From: Opisthocomus hoazin
Taxonomy: Eukaryota > Chordata > Aves > Opisthocomiformes > Opisthocomidae
Assembly (NCBI RefSeq): GCF_030867145.1
Contig: NC_134443.1
Span: 2,356,001 to 2,420,000 of the forward strand
DNA length: 64,000 nucleotides
Reading direction: 5' to 3'
The notes beneath the pieces are model-generated. The model saw only the letters and a program-made list of their open reading frames with translations. It had not been told where the DNA came from and searched no databases. Shown here one piece after another: positions 43,745 through 54,500 of this stretch. A program made the translations under genes and the position numbers. Position 1 is the first letter of the stretch. Each line of letters starts with the position of its first letter.

Positions 43745-45392
43745 TAATTTACAAACATCTAAAAACTACAGCACGGCACGACTGCGCACGGACAGCGGCG
43801 GGGGGGGTCCCCGCAGGACCAGCGACACCGAGGGGGGGGCGAGGAGGAGGAGGAGGAGGAGGAGGAGGAGAGGAAGCACACGCTGCTCGATCGCTTGGGG
43901 GGGGCTGCCCGAAATATTGGGGGAGCTGCCTTCAATCCTGGGGGGCTGCTGGGGGCCTCCCGAAGCGCTTTTGCATAGACCAACGCTTCCCATCCCTTGC
44001 GAGGGGCTGACCCGGGGGGGGGCACAGCCCCAGGACCCCCCCTGTACCCCGCTTTTTTTTTGGGGGGGGGGGGGTCCCGGCGCTGCGTCCGGGTGCTGCT
44101 TTGTGCTTTGCGAACCGCTGGTGGTTTTGTGCTCTGGGCTGGGGGGAGGGGGGAAAGGGGGTGCAGGGGGGAAAATGGGGGTGCAGGGAGCACCTTGCCC
44201 CCCCCCCGCACCCCTAAAAAAGAAAATCCTTTAAAAACGAGTTAAAAAAATAATAAAAATGGCAGTTTTAGGAGTCCCCCAGCCCACTGCACCCCAAAAC
44301 GCAGCCGTGGCCCCCCCCCCAAGTGTAAGGGGGGGGGTCTGGGGCAGCCCTTGCCCCCCCCACCGCGCACCCAAAACGTCACACGGGTGATGCCAGGGGG
44401 GGGGGACCCTGCAGCACCCCGAAATTAGACGAAGGGCTGGGGCTGTGGCCGGGGGGGGTGCGGTGCTCAGTGGAGGGGGGGGGGGGGGGGTCTGCGCCCC
44501 AAAGTGCAGGCACCCCCGAGGCATCGGGCACCCCAAAACGCCGCACAGAGGCATCACGCACCCCCAGAGTGCTGTGCCCCCCCCGCCCCAAAAGGCTGTG
44601 CACCCCGATGTAGTGAGCACCCCCAAAGGGCTGAGCCCCCCAAAGGGCCGAGCACCCCAAAGTGCTGTGCCCCCCCCCAGGGGTCCTGCACCCCAAGGCA
44701 TGCACCCCCAAGGGCTGAGCACCCCAAAGGGCTCAGCACCCCAATGTCCCGTGCCCCCCCCCCAGGGGTTCCTGCACCCCAAAAGGCCGTGCACCCCGGG
44801 GTGCCCCCCCAAATCCTCCCTGGGGGGGGGGGGTGCAGCTGGGACCCCCTTCGCCCACCGTGTGGCAGTGGCCTCAAGGATGGGGAAACTGAGTCACAGC
44901 GCTGCCACCTCCCCCCCCCCCATGCTGAGGATGGAGCCTTCATCATCCTCCTCCTCCTCCCCACTCCTCAGCCCAGCAGGGGTGCTGGGGGGGGGGGGGG
45001 GGCACAGGGCCTGTCCTGCACCCCCACAAGGCCGAGGGACCCCCTCCAACCCGCAGCCCCCCAGGAGCGAGCAGCTATTCACAGAGCGGACGACACCGAG
45101 AAAAGAAATGGGGGGATTTGGGGGGGGGGGGGGGGGGGACACGGGGACGGGGACGGGGGGGACGGGGACGGGTTTGGGAGGGGAACGGGGGGGGGCGGGG
45201 GGGGGGGAGGGTTTGGGGGGGGGCCCAAGTGCAAATGAAGAAGCCCCCCAATGCTCCAAGAAGACGTTTCACAGTGTCTAACGCGACTGACCCCCCGGGG
45301 GGGCAGGGAGGGGAGCTGGGGTTTGGGGACAAGGGGGGGTGGCACAGGGCTTTGAGGGGGGGGGGGGGTCCCTCTCCCCCGGCTCCCCCCAA
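43745..45392 (-). other. SV2A: Probable SV2A 3' UTR with C/G runs and repeats
   Basis: It runs from the SV2A stop codon to the ATTAAA. It contains a (GGA)n tract at about 43843-43872, a GCACCCCAAAGGGCTGAGC-type minisatellite at about 44500-44800, and many G-runs of 8-20 on the plus strand at 44980-45370. No conserved frame is seen. Confidence 0.4.
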
Positions 45393-45576
45393 TCACTGCA
45401 GGACCTGGCCCCGCGTCTCGGGCAGTTTGAGGGCGAGGGAGCTGCCGAGGGCGAGCGCGGCGGAGGCCAGGAGGATGGGCACGGCCTTGGTGATGCCCAC
45501 GAAGGAGGTGAAGATGCTGATGCCCAGCACGGCCGCCAGCTTGCAGAGGGCGTTGAGGAAGCCGAAGGCCGTCGTC
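45393..45576 (-). CDS. SV2A: SV2A last exon (TM 11-12, stop)
   Basis: Opens after CGCCCGCAG with RTTAFGFLNALCKLAAVLGI and ends ALKLPETRGQVLQ, TGA at 45393-45395. Undamaged. Confidence 0.97.
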
Positions 45577-48500
45577 CTGCGGGCGCGGGGACAGCGGGGT
45601 GGCAGCGGCGCCGGACGGGACCCCCAGGCTGGCCGCCCACGGCCCCGCAACCGGCGCCCGACAGGCCGCAGCTGGCACCCCTCAACTGGCACCCAACACC
45701 CCACATCTGGCACCCAACACCCCACAGCTGGCACCAAGCACCCCTCAACTGGCACCCAACACCCCAGATCTGGAACCCAACACTCCACATCTGGCACCCA
45801 GCAGCCCAGACCTGGTACCCAGCAGCCCAGACCTGGTACCCAGCACCCCTCAACTGGCACCCAACACCCCACAGCTGGCACCAAGCACCCCTCAACTGGC
45901 ACCCAACACTCCACATCTGGCACCCAACACCCCACATCTGGCACCCAGCACTCCAGATGTGGAACCCAGCACCCCTCAACTGGCACCCAACACTCCACAT
46001 CTGGCACCCAGCACCTCAGATCTGGCACCCAGCACCCCTCAGCTGGCACCCAACACTCCACATCTGGCACCCAGCACCCCAGATCTGGAACCCAGCACCC
46101 CTCAACTGTCACCCAGCACCCCAGATCTGGCACCCAACACCCCAGATCTGGCACCCAACACCCCACATCTGGCACCCAGCACTCCACATCTGGCATCCAG
46201 CACCCCAGATCTGGCACCCAGCACACCTCAACTGGCACCCAACACTCCACATCTGGCACCCAACACCCCACATCTGGCACCCAGCACCCCAGATCTGGCA
46301 CCCAGCACCCCTCAACTGGTACCAAACACCCCACATCTGGCACCCAGCACCCCTCAACTGGCACCCAACACTCCACAGCTGGCACCCAGCACCCCAGATC
46401 TGGAACACAGCACCCCACAGCTGGCACCCAACACTCCACATCTGGCACCCAACACTCCACATCTGGCATCCAGCAGCCCAGACCTGGTACCCAGCACACC
46501 AAATCTGTCTCCGAACACCCCTCGACTGGCTCCCAACACCCCACATCTAGCACCCAGCAGCCCACATCTGGCACCCAACACCCCACAGCTGGCACCAAGC
46601 ACCCCTCAACTGGCACCCAGCACCCCAGATCTGGAACCCAACACTCCACATCTGGCACCCAGCAGCCCAGACCTGGTACCCAGCACCCCTCAACTGGCAC
46701 CCAACACCCCAGATCTGGCACCCAACACCCCACATCTGGCACCCAGCACTCCAGATGTGGAACCCAGCACCCCTCAACTGGCACCCAACACTCCACATCT
46801 GGCACCACACTCAGCACCTCAGATCTGGCACCCAGCACCCCTCAACTGGCACCCAACACCACATCTGGCATCCAGCAACCCCAGATCTGGCACCCAGCAC
46901 ACCTCAACTGGCACCCAACACTCCACATCTGGCACCCAACACCCCACATCTGGCACCCAGCACCCCAGATCTGGCACCCAGCACCCCTCAACTGGTACCA
47001 AACACCCCACATCTGGCACCCAGCACCCCTCAACTGGCACCCAACACTCCACAGCTGGCATCCAGCACCCCAGATCTGGAACCCAGCACCACACAGCTGG
47101 CACCCAACACTCCACATCTGGCACCCAACACTCCACATCTGGCACCCAGCAGCCCAGACCTGGTACCCAGCACACCAAATCTGTCTCCGAACACCCCTCA
47201 ACTGGCTCCCAACACCCCACATCTAGCACCCAGCAGCCCACATCTGGCACCCAACACCCCAGATGTGGCACCCAGCACCCCTCAGCTGGCACCCAGCACC
47301 CTACAATCAGCACCTGACACTCCACATCTGGCATCCAGCACCCAGATCTGGAACCCAGCACACCTCAACTGGCACCAAACACCCAGAACTTCAGATCTGG
47401 CACCCAAAACCTCACCCCCAGCACCCCACCTCTGGCACCCAACACCCAAAACCTCAGACCTGGCACCCAGAACCTCACCCCCCAGCACCCCATATCTGGC
47501 ACCCAGCACCCAAAACCTCAGACCTGGCACCCAAAACCTCACCCCCAGCATCCCACCTCTGGCACCCAACACCCAAAACCTCCGATCTGGCACCCAAAAC
47601 CTCTCACCGGGCACCATACATCTGGCACTCAGCACCTGAAACCTCACCCCCAGCACCCAAAACCAGAGACGTGGCACCCAAAACCTCACCCCAAGCACCC
47701 CATATCTGGCACCCAGCACCCGAAACCTCAGACCCGGCACCCATCCCCTCCCACCAGGCCCCCCACCTCCAACACCCCACGGCCACGGGGCCGCCCGCAC
47801 CTCTTGTCGGAGGGATAGAGCTCGACGGTGAGCACGTCGAGGGGCGTTCCAGGAGGCGATGCTGACGCCGCCGAAGAGGCAGAGCAGGGCTATCATGGCC
47901 GACTCGCTGTTGCCGAAGGAGAGGAAGAAGCAGCTGACGCAGGACATGACGCTGGAGCCGGCTGCGGGGGGACATGGGGACACGTCAGGGCTGGGGGAGG
48001 GGACCAACGGTCGGGGGGGGGGGGAACTCAGGCAGGAGATCACGGCGTCACGGGAGGGTTTGGGTGGAAGGGCCCTTCCGAGCCCACCCAGCCATGGGCA
48101 ACGGCCAACTTCTCATGGAATCACGAAGGCTGGAAGAGACCTCGGAGGTCACCAAGTCCAACCACGGAATCACGAAGGCTGGAAGAGACCTCGGAGGTCA
48201 CCAAGTCCAACCACGGAATCACGAAGGTTGGAAGAGACCTCGGAGGTCACCAAGTCCAACCACGGAATCACGAAGATTGGAAGAGACCTCGGAGGTCACC
48301 AAGTCCAACCACGGACTCACGAAGGTTGGAAGAGACCTCGGAGGTCACCAAGTCCAACCACGGACTCACGAAGGTTGGAAGAGACCTCGGAGGTCACCAA
48401 GTCCAACCACAGACTCACGAAGGTTGGAAGAGACCTCGGAGGTCACCAAGTCCAACCACGGACTCACGAAGGTTGGAAGAGACCTCGGAGGTCACCAAGT

Positions 48501-51500
48501 CCAACCACGGACTCACGAAGGTTGGAAGAGACCTCGGAGGTCACCAAGTCCAACCACGGACTCACGAAGGTTGGAAGAGACCTCGGAGGTCACCAAGTCC
48601 AACCACGGAATCACAAAGGTTGGAAGAGACCTCGGAGGTCACCAAGTCCAACCACGGACCTCACGAAGGTTGGAAGAGACCTCGGAGGTCACCAAGTCCA
48701 ACCACGGACTCACGAAGGTTGGAAGAGACCTCGGAGGTCACCAAGTCCAACCACGGACTCACGAAGGTTGGAAGAGACCTCGGAGGTCACCAAGTCCAAC
48801 CACGGACTCACGAAGGTTGGAAGAGACCTCGGAGGTCACCAAGTCCAACCACGGACTCACGAAGGTTGGAAGAGACCTCGGAGGTCACCAAGTCCAACCA
48901 CGGACTCACGAAGGTTGGAAGAGACCTCGGAGGTCACCAAGTCCAACCACGGACTCACGAAGGTTGGAAGAGACCTCGGAGGTCACCAAGTCCAACCACG
49001 GAATCACAAAGGTTGGAAGAGACCTTGGAGGTCACCAAGTCCAACTGTCAACCCAACATCCCCACGCCTGCTAAACCATGTCCCCAAGTGCCACGTCCAC
49101 ACGGTTTTGAACCCCTCCAGGGATGGGGACTCCACCACACCACCCTGGGCAGCCTGGGCCAACGCTTGACCACTCTCTCAGTGAAGATTTTATTTTTTCC
49201 CGATCTCCAACCTGAACCTCCCCTGAGACAACTTAAGGCCGTTGCCTCTCGTCTTGGTGCCCAGCGACAGGACAAGGGGCAATGGGCACAAACTGGAGCA
49301 GAGGAAGCTCCAGCTGAACCCGAGGAAGAACTTCTTCACTCTGAGGGTGACGGAGCCCTGGCCCAGGCTGCCCAGGGAGGCTGTGGAGTCTCCTTCTCTG
49401 GAGATATTCCAACACCCCTGGACGCGTGCTGTGCCCCCTGCTCTGGGTGACCCTGCTTGGGCAGGGGGTTGGGCTGGGGGACCCACAGAGGGCCCTGCCA
49501 ACCCCCCCATGCTGGGATTCTGTGATTCTGTCCTGTCGCTGGTGACCGGGGAGCAGAGCCCAGCCCCCCCTCGCTCCCCCCTCCTGTCAGGGAGCTGCAG
49601 AGAGCGATGAGGTCCCCCCTCAGCCTCCTCTTCTCCAGGCTGAGCAGCCCCAGCTCCCTCAGCCGCTCCCCATGGGCCTTGATCTCCTCCAGCCCCTCCC
49701 CAGCCTGGCTGCCCCGCTCTGGCCACGCTCCAGCCCCTCCAGGTCCTTCTCGGAGTGAGGGGCCCGGAGCTGAGCGCAGCCCTCGAGGGGCGGCCTCGCC
49801 ACGGTCCCTGCCCTGCTCCCGCTGCCCACCCCGTTGCTGATCCAAGCCCGGATGGTGCTGGCCGCCTTGGCCACCCGGGCACGCTGCTGGCTCCTGCTCA
49901 GCCCCGCCAGGTCCTGTTCCACGGGGCAGCTCTCCAGCCGCTCCTCCCCAAGCCTGGAGGGCTCTGTGGGGTTGGTGGGACCCATGGGCAGGATCTGGCC
50001 CGTGGCCCTATTGGACCTCAAGCCGTTGGCCTCGACCCATGGACCCAGCCCCCTCCGTGGAGGACAGGCTCGGGCTGCGCAGAGCCCCGTCCAGCTTGAC
50101 CTCGAGCATCTCCAGGGATGGACCATCTCCCACCCCTCTGGGCACCCCCTGCCAGGGTCCCCCCACCCCCAGCGCGACCGGTTCCTCCCCCCGCGCCCAC
50201 CCAGCATGCGAGGCGGCCGATCTTGTCCATGAGCAGGGCCGAGACGATGTTCCCGGGGAGCACGGCCAGGGTGCCCAGGAAGCTGACGAAGTAGACCATG
50301 TAGGCGTTGTTGTCGTCGCTGAAGTCCAGCTGGCAGCCCTCCTTGTTGTGCAGGAAGGTGCTGTTCACCACCCGGCCTGTCGATGAACTTGTACTCAAAG
50401 AGATCTGTCGGGAGGGAGACGGGGTTCGGTGGGGTCTCCCCCCATCCCCAACCCCACCCGGGACCACCCTGACCCCCCCCACCCTACCCGTGTTGTAGAA
50501 GACGGTGGAGATGAAGGTGCAGTTCTTGAAGAAGGTGTTGCTGGAGGTGATGTCCTCGAAGTAGCACTCCTCGAAGAGCGAGTCCTCGAACGTCACCGAC
50601 TTCATCTTCAGGCCGATGAACCTGGTGGCAGCGGCGGGGGGAGAGCCCAGCTCAGCACCTCCACTGGTGCAACGAGCGGGCCCGGCCTCGGCCCCCCACG
50701 CACTTGTCGTTGAAGTACTCCCCGCCCTGGTGGATCTGGTTCTCCAGGGTGAAGTTGAAGGTGAAGTGCCGGACCTTCTCGCGGGTGAAGAGCTTGGTGC
50801 GCGAGGCGTACTCGATGTTCTGCAGGTGCTTGATCATGTCCGGGAACCAGACCGTCAGCCCGTAGTAGCTGCGGGGAGAGGGGGCTGGGCGCGGGCACCG
50901 CCACACCAGTCCCATCCCAGTGCTGCCAGTCCCGGCCCCAGTCCGAGCCCAGTGCTGCCAGTCCCATCCCCAGTCCTGTCCCAGTGCTGCCAGTCCCATC
51001 CCCAGTCCTGTCCCAGTGCTGCCAGTCCCGTCTCCAGTCTCGTCCCAGTGCTGCCAGTCCCATCCCCGTGCTGTCCATCCCATCCCCAGTCCCGTCCCAG
51101 TGCTGCCAGTCCCATCCCCAGTCTCGTCCCAGTGCTGCCAGTCCCATCCCAGTGCTGTCCATCCCATCCCCAGTCCCGGCCCAGTGCTGCCAGTCCCGTC
51201 CCAGTGCTGCCAGTCCCGGCCCCAGTCCCAGCCCAGTGCTGCCAGTCCCATCCCCAGTCCTGTCCCAGTGCTGTCCATCCCATCCCCAGTCCCGTCCCAG
51301 TGCTGCCAGTCCCATCCCCAGTCTCGTCCCAGTGCTGCCAGTCCCATCCCAGTGCTGTCCATCCCATCCCCAGTCCCAGCCCAGTGCTGCCCCAGTCCCA
51401 TCCCCAGTCCCGTCCCAGTGCTGTCCATCCCATCCCCAGTCCCGTCCCAGTGCTGCCAGTCCCATCCCCAGTCTCGTCCCAGTGCTGCCAGTCCCATCCC

Positions 51501-54500
51501 AGTGCTGTCCATCCCATCCCCAGTCCCGGCCCAGTGCTGCCAGTCCCGGCCCCAGTCCCATCCCAGTGCTGCCAGTCCCATCCCCAGTCCTGTCCCAGTG
51601 CTGCCAGTCCCATCCCCAGTCCTGTCCCAGTGCTGTCCATCCCATCCCCAGTATCGTCCCAGTGCTGCCAGTCCCATCCCAGTGCTGTCCCAGTGCTGCC
51701 AGTCCCGTCCCAGTGCTGTCCATCCCATCCCCAGTCCTGTCCCAGTGCTGCCAGTCCCGTCCCAGTGCTGTCCATCCCATCCCCAGTCCCATCCCAGTGC
51801 TGTCCATCCCATCCCAATGCTGCCCATCTTGTCCCAGTGCTGCCCATCCCGTCCCAGTTCCATCCCAGCGCTGCCAGTCCCATCCCAGTGCTGCCCATCC
51901 CATCCCAGTCCCATCCCAGTGCTGTCCATCCCATCCCAGTTTCATCCCAGTGCTGCCTGTCCCATCCTGGTTCTGTCCCAGGGCTGCCCATCCCATCCCA
52001 GTCCCATGCCAGTGCTGTCCATCCCATCCCAGTTTCATCCCAGTGCTGCCTGTCCCATCCTGGTTCTGTCCCAGGGCTGCCCATCCCATCCCAGTCCCAT
52101 TCCAGTGCCGCCCATCCTGTCCCAGTCCCATCCCAGTGCCACCCATCCCGTCCCAGTCCCGTCCCAGTGCTGCCCACCCCGTCCCAGTCCTATCCCAGTG
52201 CCACCCATCCCGTCCCAGCACTGCCAGGCTCCGGCCGTGCTGCAGGGTGACAGCACCCCTGGGTGCCCCCCGGCCCCACCTGAAGGACATGGTGAACCAC
52301 ACGGCCATCATCATCAGTGTCACCCGCCGGTACTCGGGCGCGAAGCACTGCTGGAAATTGCTCCAAACCTGCGGGGGGGAGGCCAGAGGTGACGCGGGGA
52401 CACAGGGGGGTTCGGGGACACCGGGGGGGGGTGCGGGGCCACCCGGGGTGGTGGGACCCCGCCTCACCTGCTGCGAGAGGTTGAGGAACCGCACGAGCCA
52501 GCGCCGGTACCACGTCCCGGTGTCCGACTGGATCTCGATGAGCTCGTCCTCCCGCTTGATGGTCTTGATGTGAGTGACCTGAGGGGTCCGGGGGGGTCAC
52601 AGTCTGGGGACACTCGGGACCACCAGCCTCGGCCGAGGCTCCCAGGTGAGACCCGTCCCCACCTCGTGCCTCAGTTTCCCCACTTGTTACAGCTGGGCTG
52701 ACCCCTCCTGGGGGTGCTTTTCCTGGGGGTGGGAATTTGCAGCCCCCCCGCCCCTCCAGGACCCCACCCCCATGCTGCTGGGTGCCCCGGGGTGGGGGGG
52801 GTCCTTACCGAGAAGACCCTCTCAGGGTGGCCCTTGGCCCTCATGTTGGTGTCGTGGACCTGCTTCAGCACCATCCAGGCCTCGTCGTGCTTCCCGTTCT
52901 GCAAGGCAGCGCCAGGCTCACCCCAGGGCCAAGCCCACCCCCGTCCCACCACCCACCCGGGGTCCCTGGCAGGGACCCCCATCTCTGCCACCAGCTCAGG
53001 GTCCTTGCCTGGGTCCCACCACTCATCAGGGGGGGGTCCCTGTGTCGGTTCCCCCATCTCTATCACCCACTCGGGGTCCCTGACGGGGTCCCCCCACCTC
53101 TACCACCTGCTCAGGGTCCTTGCCTGGGTCCCACCACCCACTGGGGGGTCCCTGCATCGGTTCCCCCATCTCCATCACCCACCCGGGGTCCCCTGCCTGG
53201 GTCCCCCCATCTCTGCCACCCACTCAGGGTCCCTCCTTGGGTCCCACCACTCACTCAGGGTCCCTGCACCGGTTCCTCCATCTCCATCACCCACCCGGGG
53301 TCCCCTGCCTGGGTCTCCCCATCTCTGCCACCCACTCAGTGTCCCTGCTTGGGTCCCACCACCCACTCAGGGTCCCTGCATCGGTTCCCCCATCTCCATC
53401 ACCCACCCGGGGTCCCCTGCCTGGGTCCCCCCATCTCTGCCACCCACTCAGGGTCCCTCCTTGGGTCCCACCACTCACTCAGGGTCCCTGCACCGGTTCC
53501 TCCATCTCCATCACCCACCCGGGGTCCCCTGCCTGGGTCTCCCCATCTCTGCCACCCACTCAGTGTCCCTGCTTGGGTCCCACCACCCACTCAGGGTCCC
53601 TGCATCGGTTCCCCCATCTCCATCACCCACCCGGGGTCCTCTGCCTGGGTACCCCCATGCCTGCCACCCGCTCAGTGTCCCTGCTTGGGTCCCACCACCC
53701 ACTCAGGGTCCCTGCACCGGTTCCCCCATCTCCATCACCCACCCGGGGTCCTCTGCCTGGGTACCCCCATGCCTGCCACCCACTCAGTGTCCCTGCTTGG
53801 GTCCCACCACCCACTCAGGGTCCCTGCCCACCACCCCACCACCCACTCCAGGTCCCTGCTTGCACCCCCAACCCCCGCACCCCCCCAGTAGGGTCCGGCC
53901 CCACGCCCCCCCCCTCCCCCGGCCCCGCTCACCTCCAGGAAGAAGCGGGGGCTCTCGGGCATGGTGGTGAGCGCCCCGATGGCGAAGACCGAGGGGAAGG
54001 CGCAGACCAGGACGAAGACCCTCCAGCTGTGGAACTGGTACGCCGAGCCCATCTGGAAGCTCCAGCCTACGGGGACGGGCCAGGGCATGGTGGTGCTGCT
54101 GAGACCCACCAAGCTCGCCGCGCGCTCCGGCCCCGGGGGTCTCTTACCGTAGTGGGGGATGATGGCCCAAGCCATGGCGGAGGCGTAGATGCCCCCGATC
54201 ATCCAGAACATGCAGAGCCAGCTCAGGTGCTCCCCGCGCTTCTCCTGCGCCAGGAACTCCGAGAAGTAGGAGAAGACGATGGGGATGGAGCCGCCGATGC
54301 TGGGGGGGGGGTGGAGGGCAGAACGGTGTCACCGCTCGCCCCGCTGTCCCCACCGCCACGGAAAACGGGGGGCTCTCGGCACGGCGAGGGAGCGGGAGGG
54401 AGCTGAGCCCCCCCCACCCGCCTGGGACCCCCCGCTGGGTGCCGTGCCCCCTTACCCCACGCCCGAGAGCAGGCGGCAGAAGAGGAAGGTGCCGTAGCCT

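Noticed and set aside
45118-47317. Open frames of 400-700 codons with 7-residue repeats on both strands
   Set aside because: They follow exactly from a stop-free 21-bp tandem repeat in SV2A intron 12, occur in several frames at once and have no other coding feature.
48110-49045. Regular 49-bp repeats that could be taken for a CRISPR array
   Set aside because: Units are head-to-tail without spacers, derive from a CR1 3' end and lie in an intron of a vertebrate gene.
50608-54406. Long open frames with TGMGLAALGRDW- or HHPPGVPCLGPP-type repeats
   Set aside because: Read from the intron 8 and intron 5 minisatellites of SV2A; they end at or run over true exons in the wrong frame.
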